Source of the DNA: Gaetbulibacter_B jejuensis
Lineage (GTDB): Bacteria; Bacteroidota; Bacteroidia; Flavobacteriales; Flavobacteriaceae
Reading direction: 5' to 3'
NCBI RefSeq assembly: GCF_039524015.1
Contig: NZ_BAAAGF010000004.1
Coordinates: 372,001 to 436,000, forward strand
Length of the DNA: 64,000 nt
Under the pieces are notes generated by a model, which saw nothing but the letters and a program-made list of their open reading frames with translations, had not been told where the DNA came from and made no database searches. The position numbers and the translations under genes are program-made. This document shows positions 27,698 through 35,970 of the stretch, in pieces; position 1 is the stretch's first letter, and the number at the start of each line of letters is the position of its first letter.

Positions 27698-28927
27698 ATG
27701 AATCAATTTAAACTTGAAACCTTACTTCAAGCATCTGGAAATATAGTAGCTACGCACCGTAAGGAAATAAAAGAAAAAGGGGAAGATTTTAATATATTTT
27801 CAATTCTAAATATGGAATCCAATGAGACAAAGACCCACTCAAATATGTTGGTGGCTTTGTTGAACCCCAGAGGCAATCACTACCATGAAGCTATTTTTTT
27901 AGAATTGTTTTTAGAAGAAATAGGGTATTCAGATTACACCAAAGAGGAATTACCGCAAGTAAAGGTACAATCAGAATTTCATCTAGGTAAAATATCAAAA
28001 GAGTATAATGAAGGTGGTTTTATTGATGTTTTAGTATCATTCCCTTCTGGTAATACCATAGCGATAGAGAATAAAATCTATGCAGGAGATCAACCAAAAC
28101 AAATGTATAGGTATAGCTTGTTTAATAATGGTAAATCAACATTATATTATTTAAATTTATTTGGTGACAAACCTAGTAAAGATAGTTTATACAAATTAGG
28201 TGATGACGACTACCAAATTATAGCATACAAAAATGAAATTATAAACTGGCTAGAAAATTGTCTTAAAGTCGTAAGGCATGGTTCTATAATAGAAGCTTCA
28301 TTAAAACAGTACCAAATCATTATAAAAAGACTAACACATACCATGGATAATACCTTGCAAGAAAAAATGAATGCTTTAATATTAGAAAATCTAGAAGAAG
28401 CAAAATATATAAAAGCGCATTACCAAGAAGCTGTTAATTTAATCCGTGAAAATTTTAGAACATCCTTATGCAATAGTATTAATAATTCTAATATGTCTGT
28501 AAAAGCCAGGGTAGATAAGGATATAGACCATAACTTTTCGAAAATTTGGTTAAACTCTGAGGCTTTAAACGCAAAAGGTGTACAATTGGGTATTGAATCT
28601 TTTTCTGGAAAAGGAAATACTGGAGGAAGAATGTTTATCGGAATTCTCGATAAAAAAAGAGAATATGAAACTATAGTGGATGGCGATCAAAGATTAAATT
28701 CCTATTGGCCAGTAGTACGGTTTTTGAAAGCGGAAGAAGACAATCCATTATCTCTTGCGAGTACTGAAATTTTAGAAAAATTACATAACAATCCTGATTA
28801 TTTTAACGAGATGCTGGATGCAAGTTTAGATCAGATTAAATCTTTTGTAGAGACGTATCACAAAGGTTATTTTAGTAATATTAAAAATGAAACTCAATTA
28901 GGGAGCAATTTTAAAGAGTCTAGTTAA
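27698..28927 (+). CDS. PD-(D/E)XK nuclease superfamily protein (PDDEXK_4 type)
   Basis: A 409-residue protein starting 16 bp after hsdR, so part of the same transcript. The family pattern is clear: an N-terminal NxExxTHSNMLxxLL segment (residues 46-58), then GFIDVLV (D110) and IAIENKIYAGDQPKQMYRY with E124-N-K126, the D...E-x-K catalytic triad. PDDEXK_4 proteins are often found in defence islands and are presumed nucleases, though few have been tested. The second half is less conserved and may be a sensor. A terminator follows at once, marking the end of the island. Confidence 0.8.
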   Translation: MNQFKLETLLQASGNIVATHRKEIKEKGEDFNIFSILNMESNETKTHSNMLVALLNPRGNHYHEAIFLELFLEEIGYSDYTKEELPQVKVQSEFHLGKISKEYNEGGFIDVLVSFPSGNTIAIENKIYAGDQPKQMYRYSLFNNGKSTLYYLNLFGDKPSKDSLYKLGDDDYQIIAYKNEIINWLENCLKVVRHGSIIEASLKQYQIIIKRLTHTMDNTLQEKMNALILENLEEAKYIKAHYQEAVNLIRENFRTSLCNSINNSNMSVKARVDKDIDHNFSKIWLNSEALNAKGVQLGIESFSGKGNTGGRMFIGILDKKREYETIVDGDQRLNSYWPVVRFLKAEEDNPLSLASTEILEKLHNNPDYFNEMLDASLDQIKSFVETYHKGYFSNIKNETQLGSNFKESS

Positions 28928-28939
28928 ACATATTAAAAC

Positions 28940-28978
28940 AAAAAAACGGTTTGAAATTAACTTTAAACCGCTTTTTTA
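28940..28978. terminator. Bidirectional intrinsic terminator ending the restriction island
   Basis: CGGTTT (28947-28952) pairs with AAACCG (28965-28970), flanked by an A run on the left and a T run on the right. It separates the plus-strand restriction operon from the convergent AhpD-like gene and can serve both. Confidence 0.85.
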
Positions 28979-28992
28979 TTTACTGGGTTAAA

Positions 28993-29448
28993 TTAATTCT
29001 GATCAATCCTAAAATTACCAGGAGTAAATCCAAAGGTTTTCATGAGCCTTGTCCAAGTATTTATTTGTGATATTGCCAATGTAAGTTGTGCAATTTCTGC
29101 TTTAGTAAAATGCTCTAGTAAAGGGTTAAAAACACTATCAGATATAGGTTGTCTCTCTAGTCTGGTGAGTGCATCAGTAAACTTTAAAACAGCACGTTCT
29201 TTTTCACTAAAGTAATTGGTTTCTTCCCACACGCAAAGCGATGAAAGTCTTAAATCGGTTTCATTGTGTTTTTTAAGAATTTTATGATGCATATCTACAC
29301 AATACGCACAACCATTTTTTTGAGCCACTCTCAATCTTATGAGTTCTAATAAATGTAAATCTAATGTTGAATTATCTAAATAATTCTCAATGGCCATTAG
29401 GTTTGTAAAGATCTCTTGAGGCACATCTGTATAACTTATTCGTTCCAT
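28993..29448 (-). CDS. Carboxymuconolactone decarboxylase / AhpD-like protein
   Basis: A 151-residue all-helical protein with the AhpD-type redox motif NGCAYCVDMHH (C47, C50, H54). In AhpD this CxxC-x3-H site relays reducing power to peroxiredoxin. Many paralogues of this family have only a presumed alkylhydroperoxidase activity. The C-terminal INTWTRLMKTFG segment is typical of the short family members. It is probably followed in evolution and perhaps transcription by the Crp/Fnr-type gene 80 bp upstream, a pairing that suggests the regulator controls it. Confidence 0.85.
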   Translation of the reverse strand: MERISYTDVPQEIFTNLMAIENYLDNSTLDLHLLELIRLRVAQKNGCAYCVDMHHKILKKHNETDLRLSSLCVWEETNYFSEKERAVLKFTDALTRLERQPISDSVFNPLLEHFTKAEIAQLTLAISQINTWTRLMKTFGFTPGNFRIDQN

Positions 29449-29528
29449 AAATATTTAAATTTTAATTATGGTGTAAAGTTATTTTGAAGCTTTATCAATC
29501 TACTTAAGACATCTTAAGAAATAACTAT

Positions 29529-30095
29529 TTATGCTTTTCTTAGTTCGCTGAGGTACTCAGGGGTAATTTCTAAATAAGAGGCAATCATATATTGCGGAAC
29601 GCGTTGCGAAAACTCAGGTAGCTTATTTATAAAGTTGAGGTATCGTTCTTTGCTTTTTAGTTGTAAAAACACTTCGTACCTACGCTGTATAGCAATTAGC
29701 ATATTCTCTGTGATAATCCTAAAATAACGCTCAAGCTTTGGGAATTTAATATATAAAGACTCTATAGTATTCTTATCTATGCTAAGTACTAAGGTAGGCT
29801 CAATAGCTTCAATCGATGATGATGAAGGGGTTTCAGTTACAAAACTCTCAACATTCGTTATCCACCAGTTTTCAATGGCAAATTGATTTATCTTTTCATT
29901 TCCTTTGGAATCCAGATGATAAGAACGCACTAAGCCTTCTATAATGAAGAACTTTTGTGTACAAACGTGTCCTTCTTGCAATAAAAAGTCTTTTTTAGCA
30001 TATGTTACGAGTCTAAAATGAGATAAAATGTCTTCAAGTTCAGAATCGCTAAAGTTAACGTACTTTCTAAAGTGATTTTTAAGGTGTTGACTCAT
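29529..30095 (-). CDS. Crp/Fnr family transcriptional regulator
   Basis: A 188-residue protein with an N-terminal cyclic-nucleotide-binding-type beta-roll (about 20-120, LLQEGHVCTQKFFIIEGLVR) and a C-terminal helix-turn-helix (YMIASYLEITPEYLSELRKA). No Fe-S cysteine cluster is present, so it is not an Fnr oxygen sensor in the strict sense. The DNA-binding domain is short, ending straight after the recognition helix, which is common in flavobacterial members. It lies directly upstream of the AhpD-like gene on the same strand, a likely target. Confidence 0.88.
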   Translation of the reverse strand: MSQHLKNHFRKYVNFSDSELEDILSHFRLVTYAKKDFLLQEGHVCTQKFFIIEGLVRSYHLDSKGNEKINQFAIENWWITNVESFVTETPSSSSIEAIEPTLVLSIDKNTIESLYIKFPKLERYFRIITENMLIAIQRRYEVFLQLKSKERYLNFINKLPEFSQRVPQYMIASYLEITPEYLSELRKA

Positions 30096-30133
30096 GTTTT
30101 ATGAGAAGGTTAAAGCTTTAGTTTGTCAATTAG

Positions 30134-30616
30134 TTATAAAAAGAAACTATCTACCATTTCCTCAAAAACAGCAACAGGGATTCTATGTTCTAAAAGCGGA
30201 AGAATCTTAATAGAAATAGGCTGTTCTGCATTAAGATGCTCGCCAATGTAATGGAGTGTGCCTTTGGGGTCTATAACAGTATCTTTTGCTCCTAGTACCA
30301 TAAAAATAGTACTTCCATTATTAGAAGGCGTATTTGGTAGTTGTTGCGCAACTGATCTAGAGGCTAGGGCAGGATTAAAAAGTAGTGCTGGTATTTGCAT
30401 CAGTTTACTAAGGTGAAACCCAGCAAATCCACCCATGCTACTACCTATAACAACATCAATACTTTTGTTTGCATATGAGTCGTAAAGCCATGAAATAGCA
30501 TTAGAGTTATTCTGATAATCAATAGAAGGCGCAATAACAGTTCCATAAGCCTCAAGTATGTTGCGCTTTTCTGGTTTTAAACTACCATTTAATCCGTGTA
30601 GATATAAGATATTCAT
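30134..30616 (-). CDS. YqiA/YcfP-type alpha/beta-fold hydrolase
   Basis: A 160-residue small esterase-like protein. The start MNILYLHGLNGS carries the oxyanion-hole HG motif, and the nucleophile elbow is GSSMGG (S near residue 59). LLFNPAL and LGAKDTVID supply the acid strand (D near 119), and a late His occurs in LEHRIPV. YqiA of E. coli is an esterase, but physiological substrates are unknown. It is transcribed separately or weakly linked to the Crp/Fnr gene 38 bp downstream. Confidence 0.82.
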   Translation of the reverse strand: MNILYLHGLNGSLKPEKRNILEAYGTVIAPSIDYQNNSNAISWLYDSYANKSIDVVIGSSMGGFAGFHLSKLMQIPALLFNPALASRSVAQQLPNTPSNNGSTIFMVLGAKDTVIDPKGTLHYIGEHLNAEQPISIKILPLLEHRIPVAVFEEMVDSFFL

Positions 30617-30714
30617 TGTGTTTTAACTTAAAATCAAATATACTATAAGAAAACCGAGGAATATAGTGTATTTAAAAAAAACAGACTCAAACAAAAGTCT
30701 ACACAGTTATATAA

Positions 30715-31461
30715 CTATACCCTAACATCCAATAATCCAACACCAATTTGACTATTCAAAGTATAAACCTCATTGTCAATGACTTCATAATAGCGTATAC
30801 CAAGAACCACAAGACCAATATATGTTGAAGCAACAACAACCTCAGGAATCAATTCAAAAGAGATGGAGTCAGAGTCAATAGCAAAAAATTGTGTGGGCGA
30901 AACCTCTAATGAAGAGGTCAAACCTTCAAAGTCAAAATCCATAACGCCAAGACTAATTCCAATGTGAGTAGCAGGTTTAGGAGACTTAAAACTGCTAATC
31001 TTTAAATCAGAAAGGGATAACTTTTGTGAGGCCCAATCAAAATGAGAATATTTTGTAACAGCTTCAAGCAACTTGTGATGAGGAGTAAATGCAAACTGTC
31101 GCAAAAGGGTTCTTCCTTTTGCAGTTTGTAGCCCAATACCAACACGTCGAAACCCACGTTCCGAAACCAAATCAAGAGCTTTTAGTGTGGTCAGTAAAGA
31201 CATCATTCTACCATGCAAAGTACTATCCTTATGCCCATGTAAAAAATGCATTAAAGCTAATCTCAAACACTTTTTCACTTGACTACAATGCCCAAACTCA
31301 CTAGCGTTTTCACGTACGCGCTGCATGTTGGGTTGTGTACGTATAGCTTTGCTATTAAAACCACCACCTGCCTTTCTAGCATAGCCAACACCTTTAATGA
31401 AGTAATAATTAATACCGTCTAGTGTACCACTAATTTTCAATATGCCTTTTTGTCGCGCCAT
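30715..31461 (-). CDS. Conserved hypothetical protein of unknown function
   Basis: A 248-residue protein with no signal peptide, membrane segment or catalytic motif that I recognise. The N-terminus is strongly basic and patterned (ARQKGILKISGTLDGINYYF ... KAGGGFNSKAIRT), followed by MQRVRENASEFGHCSQ, which looks like the conserved core of a Bacteroidota-restricted family. The C-terminal half is beta-rich. It is flanked by noncoding DNA on both sides and appears monocistronic. The start ATG at 31461 fits the conserved N-terminus. Confidence 0.6.
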   Translation of the reverse strand: MARQKGILKISGTLDGINYYFIKGVGYARKAGGGFNSKAIRTQPNMQRVRENASEFGHCSQVKKCLRLALMHFLHGHKDSTLHGRMMSLLTTLKALDLVSERGFRRVGIGLQTAKGRTLLRQFAFTPHHKLLEAVTKYSHFDWASQKLSLSDLKISSFKSPKPATHIGISLGVMDFDFEGLTSSLEVSPTQFFAIDSDSISFELIPEVVVASTYIGLVVLGIRYYEVIDNEVYTLNSQIGVGLLDVRV

Positions 31462-31873
31462 AATGTGTCTAAGGTAATGAAAATTAGCGAGTTAATCAAT
31501 AGGTATAGCGTATATATAGCGTATTAACTCTAGGTGATATTCAGGTTTTATTCGGGTTTACCGTGCATTAACCGTATTACAAACCCAGGTCACCACCAAT
31601 ACCAAACCATCTTTTATGTCTAATTTACTACAACTTCCAGTGATTTAGTATAAAATAAGCAGTGAAGTAAAGCACGTTAAAACATTAGAAATAGAAGAGA
31701 CACTATTGCAACAAAATCTATTAACACATCTGTCTTAGGATAGTATAGGAACTTTCTATTAATAGGAAAAAATAAAATTAAAATGAGCTCAAAGAAGCTT
31801 GAATCGTAATTTTTTGAGCGGGTAATACTGAGGACATTTGTAGAGCTTACTTCTTAAAAACAACTATAAAAAC
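31462..31873. other. Noncoding intergenic region
   Basis: About 410 bp upstream of the hypothetical gene and downstream of the secreted propeller gene. A short direct repeat, tatagcgtatatatagcgta, lies near 31504-31523 within the likely promoter region of the minus-strand gene. No ORF, tRNA or stable hairpin is evident in the rest. Confidence 0.45.
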
Positions 31874-31874
31874 A

Positions 31875-31901
31875 AAAGCCACAACGTGTAGTTGTGGCTT
31901 T
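31875..31901 (-). terminator. Intrinsic terminator of the secreted propeller gene
   Basis: AAAGCCACAAC (31875-31885), loop GTGTA, GTTGTGGCTTT (31891-31901): a perfect 11-bp stem located 25 bp past the minus-strand stop at 31926. An A-rich flank gives a short U tract on the minus-strand transcript. Confidence 0.8.
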
Positions 31902-31925
31902 CGACTTTAAAAGACAAAAGAAGTC

Positions 31926-33050
31926 TTATTTTTTTATAAACTGAAGCGCTGTCCCATTCTCAAATGTTATAAAATACAATCCATTTACGAATCCTCGAAC
32001 ATCAATTTGATCTTCACTGGTAATACTACCTTTTTCCATTTCTGCACCTAATGCATTATAAATAGTATAAGAAAGCTTCGATTCTATATTCATAATTTGA
32101 ATAAAATCACTTGACGGATTTGGGTAAAGAGAGAGTGTCTCATTAAAAACTTCAGAGTCATTTAAAGATAATGTAGAATCAACTTTAAAAATAACAATAT
32201 CTTTAGGGAAACTACCAGGATAACTCTGTATTGTAGTTTTATTAGAACCATCTAAATTATAACGATCCAGTAAATCTCCATTTGTTGAAAGTAGATACAT
32301 ATGGTTGTTTTCAACATCTAACTCAATATCAACATATAAAAGCGAAGCACCTGCAGTAAAGGTCGTTAATACAGTTTTTGAGTTCCCTAATAGATCTGTT
32401 GTAAAAATTTCTCCAGCGGTAAAATCTCTACTAATGTGGTAAATTAAATTATTAGCGAGGTCTGTAGTAAAGTCACTAGGGTATTGTGTACCACCTGTAT
32501 AGCTATATATAAGAGTACTATTACTACCATCTAAATTGTATCGTGTTAAATGATCTCCATTAACATCTAAAAGATACATATGATTATTATTGACATCCAA
32601 CTCTAGTTCGTCCAATAAATTAGTAGCTGATGGTGTATATGTTATAAGAGAGTTTTTGTTGTTGCCCACTAAATTTGTTGAGAATACTTCACCATTTACA
32701 GTATGATAAATTATACCATTTGTGGTATCTAATTCCATATCTCTTGGTATTGTTGAGTAGGAGTAAATAAGTGTAGAGTTGTTACCATCTAAATCATATC
32801 GCATTAAGTTTCTGCCATTAAAGTCAAGCACATATATATGGCTGTTGGCAACATCTAATTCAACATCATGCGCTAAAGAAGAAGAGCTAGCTGTGTAAGA
32901 AACTAATGAGTTTTTTGAAGTACCATCTAAGTGAGTAGTAAATATACCTTCTCCAGAATCAACATGGTATATTAAATCGGTTTGGGCATTAACAGTGTTG
33001 GCATAGAATAAATAAAAAAATAGGGCAAGAGATAAGTAGGTTTGTTTCAT
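31926..33050 (-). CDS. T9SS-secreted YWTD-like beta-propeller protein
   Basis: A 374-residue exported protein: signal peptide MKQTYLSLALFFYLFYANTV (to about residue 22), then repeated units of about 42 residues with IYxxDxxGxxLxRYDLDGxNSTLI and VELDVxNNHMY patterns typical of YWTD/LDL-receptor-like propellers (about 25-285). The C-terminal region from LYPNPSSDF to TALQFIKK is a type A T9SS sorting domain. The role is unknown; propellers of this kind bind partners or ligands at the surface. It is monocistronic with its own terminator. Confidence 0.82.
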   Translation of the reverse strand: MKQTYLSLALFFYLFYANTVNAQTDLIYHVDSGEGIFTTHLDGTSKNSLVSYTASSSSLAHDVELDVANSHIYVLDFNGRNLMRYDLDGNNSTLIYSYSTIPRDMELDTTNGIIYHTVNGEVFSTNLVGNNKNSLITYTPSATNLLDELELDVNNNHMYLLDVNGDHLTRYNLDGSNSTLIYSYTGGTQYPSDFTTDLANNLIYHISRDFTAGEIFTTDLLGNSKTVLTTFTAGASLLYVDIELDVENNHMYLLSTNGDLLDRYNLDGSNKTTIQSYPGSFPKDIVIFKVDSTLSLNDSEVFNETLSLYPNPSSDFIQIMNIESKLSYTIYNALGAEMEKGSITSEDQIDVRGFVNGLYFITFENGTALQFIKK

Positions 33051-33260
33051 TTGATTTGATAATTTGGTTTAATGTTAACTAAAACGTGTTAAGTTTAAGC
33101 GGTATCGTTTTGAGTCGCAATGTAGTAAAAATCTTATTTTTAAGCTATACAGTATTTATAGTTTTTGATTAAATACTTTAGTATTAAAATCGTGCCCTTT
33201 TCATATAAAAAATAAAGTGCATTAAAGTTTAAGCAGATTAATTCATAAATAATACACATA

Positions 33261-33295
33261 AAAAAACGGTTTAGCGCGAACTAAACCGTTTATTT
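33261..33295 (-). terminator. Intrinsic terminator after tRNA-Met
   Basis: AACGGTTTAG (33265-33274) pairs with CTAAACCGTT (33281-33290). On the minus strand the stem is followed by a run of U. It lies just downstream of the minus-strand tRNA, as expected for its transcription stop. Confidence 0.85.
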
Positions 33296-33314
33296 ACAAA
33301 TAATTAAAATTCTG

Positions 33315-33388
33315 TAGCGAGATCGAGATTTGAACTCGAGACCTCCGGGTTATGAATCCGACGCTCTAACCAACTGAGCTACCTCGCC
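33315..33388 (-). tRNA. tRNA-Met (anticodon CAU)
   Basis: Read on the minus strand, the 74-nt sequence begins GGCGAGGTAGCTCAGTTGG and folds as a cloverleaf. The anticodon loop is ATTCATAA with anticodon CAT, the T arm is TCGAG-TTCAAAT-CTCGA and the acceptor end is TCTCGCT plus discriminator A. CCA is not encoded. The first pair is G-U rather than the C-A mismatch of initiator tRNA, so elongator Met is favoured; a lysidine-modified Ile tRNA is less likely. Confidence 0.9.
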
Positions 33389-33524
33389 ATTTGCTCTAAT
33401 GCGGCTGCAAATATAAAAACAAAATTAATGTCAACAAACATAATACACTTAAAATATTTTTTAAAAATTAGTTTTTAAACTAAACAATTAATGTATATAT
33501 TGAGCACTATAATTAAATTTACCT

Positions 33525-33917
33525 ATGGACGAAAAGATTAAGTTTGAAATGGAATTCCCTATTCACGCGTCTCCACAGTTGTTATATCAATATATTTCAA
33601 CGCCTTCAGGACTATCTGAATGGTTTGCTGATAATGTAAATTCTAGAGGAGAAATATATACCTTTATTTGGGATGGTAGTGAGGAGAAAGCAAAAATGTT
33701 AAGTAAAAAAAGTGGCGAGCGTATAAAATTTAGATGGATGAGTGACGATGAAGATGGAGCATCATATTTTTTTGAAATTAAAATTCAAGTAGATGAAATA
33801 ACTAAAGACGTGTCTTTGATTGTGACAGATTTTACTGAAGAAGATGAAATTGACGAAGCCAAAATGCTTTGGGATAATCAAATTTCAGATTTAAAACAAG
33901 TTTTAGGTTCTGCTTAG
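33525..33917 (+). CDS. START-like domain protein (START_2 / SRPBCC fold)
   Basis: A 130-residue single-domain protein. MDEKIKFEMEFPIHASPQLL and YISTPSGLSEWFADNV match the Bacteroidota START_2 family, related to AHSA1/SRPBCC proteins that hold hydrophobic ligands. The C-terminus (LWDNQISDLKQVLGS) forms the lid helix. Function is unknown, and it is widely conserved in Flavobacteriia. It is followed by a terminator that abuts the next gene. Confidence 0.85.
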   Translation: MDEKIKFEMEFPIHASPQLLYQYISTPSGLSEWFADNVNSRGEIYTFIWDGSEEKAKMLSKKSGERIKFRWMSDDEDGASYFFEIKIQVDEITKDVSLIVTDFTEEDEIDEAKMLWDNQISDLKQVLGSA

Positions 33918-33945
33918 ACAAACACTTTTATAATTGATATATTTG

Positions 33946-33971
33946 TCCCGATTTTTAATCGGGATTTTTTT
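33946..33971 (+). terminator. Intrinsic terminator touching the next start codon
   Basis: TCCCGAT (33946-33952) pairs with ATCGGGA (33958-33964), followed by seven T (33965-33971). The ATG of the class IV aminotransferase gene starts at 33972, with no gap for a leader. Confidence 0.85.
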
Positions 33972-34817
33972 ATGGTTAATTTAAACGGAACTATTTTAGA
34001 CCAAAACGAAGTAAATATAACACTAGAAAATAGAGGTTATAAGTATGGAGACGCACTTTTTGAAACATTAAAAGTGGTGCACTCCAAAATATTTTTTTGG
34101 GAAGATCACTATTTTAGACTTATGGCTTCTATGCGTATTCTGCGTATGGAAATTCCTATGGAGTTTACAATGGAATTTTTAGAGCAGGAAATTATCAAAA
34201 CAATTTCAGTGAATGGTTTAGCAAAATCTGCTGCTCGCGTTAGATTAAACATTGATAGAGGAGAAGGAGGTAAGTATACACCAATTACTAAAAACATAAA
34301 TTATAGCATTGTAGTTGATGAACTAGAAAACGAGTTTTACACTATAGATACAAAACCATATACTGTCGATTTGTTTAAAGACTACTATATGTCTCCTGGT
34401 TTACTAAGTACTATAAAAACAAACAATAAAATTATTAATGTTTTAGGAAGCATTTATGCTCAAGAGAACAGTTTTGAAAACTGCTTACTGCTTAATACCA
34501 ATAAAAATGTAGTTGAAGTACTTAATGGAAACCTATTTTTAGTAAAAGGTAAAACCATTAAAACACCACCACTAGAAGATGGTTGCTTAAAAGGAGTAAT
34601 GCGAAAACAACTTATTGAGATAATTACAAAACTAGAAGATTACGAGCTTTTAGAAGCATCAATTTCTCCTTTTGAGCTTCAAAAAGCAGATGAGCTGTTT
34701 ACAACAAACGTAATTACAGGAATACAACCTATAACCAATTATAGAAAGAAAAGTTTCACAACTCATGTAGCTACTTTACTAGTTGAAAAATTAAATGTTA
34801 AGGTAAGACTATCTTAG
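33972..34817 (+). CDS. Class IV aminotransferase (branched-chain aminotransferase or aminodeoxychorismate lyase type)
   Basis: A 281-residue PLP enzyme of fold type IV. The start MVNLNGTILDQNEVNITLEN followed by RGYKYGDALFETLKV is diagnostic. The PLP lysine is expected in LLSTIKTNNKIINVLG (near residue 143), and LNGNLFLVKGKTIKTPPLEDGCLKG is the conserved cofactor-binding region. In Flavobacteriia such genes are annotated as either PabC-like lyase or IlvE-like transaminase; sequence alone does not separate these. No room for a 5' leader exists if the terminator directly upstream works, so expression by read-through is suspected. It converges on yqgE with a 4-nt overlap of the coding ends. Confidence 0.85.
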   Translation: MVNLNGTILDQNEVNITLENRGYKYGDALFETLKVVHSKIFFWEDHYFRLMASMRILRMEIPMEFTMEFLEQEIIKTISVNGLAKSAARVRLNIDRGEGGKYTPITKNINYSIVVDELENEFYTIDTKPYTVDLFKDYYMSPGLLSTIKTNNKIINVLGSIYAQENSFENCLLLNTNKNVVEVLNGNLFLVKGKTIKTPPLEDGCLKGVMRKQLIEIITKLEDYELLEASISPFELQKADELFTTNVITGIQPITNYRKKSFTTHVATLLVEKLNVKVRLS

Positions 34818-35383
34818 TTGTAACTAGGGTTTTCAGGCGCATTGGACCAAATAGAATAGTCACCACCTAATTCTAGCATTTTCTCTTTCCAAAAGAAATT
34901 ATCGTAGCTTTTTTCAATGATACCATTTTTATACATGTTCATTGAAACTACCCAAGAGTTAGATTGTAACTCCATATCTAGTTGGTTAGGTTCCCAACCA
35001 GAGTAACCTAAAAAGAATTTAATATCAGAGGGTTTAAGCTTATTATTATTAATAAGGTCTAGAACAACTTCAAAATCTCCTCCCCAATATATTCCTAAAG
35101 AAATCTCAATACTGTCAGGTATTAAATCAGGAACTTTATGGATAAAGTATAAGTTGTCTTGTTCTACTGGTCCACCATTGTAAATCTTAAAATCGGCGTC
35201 AGTATCTGTTATTAAGTCTTTTAGTTTATATTGTAAAGGTTTATTTAAAATAAAACCAATAGAGCCTTCTGTACCATGATCAGCAAGTAAAATTATTGAT
35301 CTGTTAAACGACATGTCACCAATAATAGAAGGTTCGGCAATGAGTAAGTATCCTTTTTCGGGCTTTAAAGTAATCATAGGCAA
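34814..35383 (-). CDS. YqgE/AlgH family protein
   Basis: A 189-residue protein with the family signature GYLLIAEPSIIGDMSFNRSI and LLADHGTEGSIGFILNKPL, then GGPV and FLGYSGWEPNQLDMEL. The structure is known for relatives, but the role is unclear; AlgH was linked to alginate regulation in Pseudomonas. It is complete and of normal length. Its 3' end overlaps that of the convergent aminotransferase gene by 4 nt, with no terminator between them. Confidence 0.92.
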   Translation of the reverse strand: MPMITLKPEKGYLLIAEPSIIGDMSFNRSIILLADHGTEGSIGFILNKPLQYKLKDLITDTDADFKIYNGGPVEQDNLYFIHKVPDLIPDSIEISLGIYWGGDFEVVLDLINNNKLKPSDIKFFLGYSGWEPNQLDMELQSNSWVVSMNMYKNGIIEKSYDNFFWKEKMLELGGDYSIWSNAPENPSYN

Positions 35384-35453
35384 ATGATTTTGTATTAAAA
35401 CTAAAACATATTTTAATAAAAACCAACATTTTGACTAGGAAACCCTATAAAAC

Positions 35454-35486
35454 AAAAAAGCCCACTTTTAGGGAGTGGGCTTTTTT
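35454..35486 (-). terminator. Intrinsic terminator of the HU gene
   Basis: GCCCACT (35460-35466) pairs with AGTGGGC (35474-35480), with an A run on the left and a T run on the right. It lies 17 bp past the HU stop codon on the minus strand. Confidence 0.88.
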
Positions 35487-35502
35487 AAAAGAAATTAAAA
35501 TA

Positions 35503-35775
35503 CTAGTTGATAGCATTATTTAAATCTGAACCAGCTTTAAATTTTACTACGTTTTTAGCTTTTATTTTTATTGTTTGTCCTGTTTGAGGGTTTCTTCCTT
35601 CTCTAGCAGATCTTTTAGAAACTGACCAAGAACCAAATCCTACTAAAGAAACTCTGTTACCTTTTTGTAAAGATCCTTCGATATCAATTAATAATGAATC
35701 TAATGCTTTTTTTGCAGCAGCTTTAGTAATTCCAGCGTTTTCTGCCATTCCATTGATTAAATCTGTTTTGTTCAT
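35503..35775 (-). CDS. HU family nucleoid-associated DNA-binding protein
   Basis: A 90-residue histone-like protein that dimerises and bends DNA. MNKTDLINGMAENAGITKAA gives the helical dimer base, FGSWSVSKRSAREGRNPQTG the DNA-embracing arm with the RNP motif, and FKAGSDLNNAIN the C-terminal helix. Length and sequence are fully typical. It has its own promoter and terminator, consistent with strong monocistronic expression. Confidence 0.96.
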   Translation of the reverse strand: MNKTDLINGMAENAGITKAAAKKALDSLLIDIEGSLQKGNRVSLVGFGSWSVSKRSAREGRNPQTGQTIKIKAKNVVKFKAGSDLNNAIN

Positions 35776-35836
35776 AAATTTAAATTTTTAATTATTAAAA
35801 TAATAGTTGGGTTAAACGTTATTGTTAATCCTCGTA

Positions 35837-35866
35837 CAAATTTATACGGAATATCCATTCACGCAA
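35837..35866 (-). promoter_or_regulatory. Flavobacterial-type promoter for the HU gene
   Basis: On the minus strand, TTG (35866-35864), a 19-bp spacer and TAAATTTG (35844-35837) match the Bacteroidota consensus TTG-N19-TAnnTTTG exactly. It lies about 60 bp upstream of the HU ATG. Confidence 0.75.
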
Positions 35867-35970
35867 GTAATAGCAAGGGAAATGCAAATTTTTGTTAATA
35901 ACTTTGAGAATTTGTTAATAAAGAAGGTGCTTTTTATCGATGTTTTTAATATATCAGTAAATATAAGGGT

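Noticed and set aside
33315..33388. Possible prophage or integrative element attachment at the tRNA-Met gene
   Set aside because: No integrase gene and no repeated 3' tRNA fragment were found nearby in the window.
34806..34822. Overlapping 3' ends of the aminotransferase and yqgE genes as a special antisense control
   Set aside because: A 4-nt tail-to-tail overlap is common in compact genomes and gives no specific signal.
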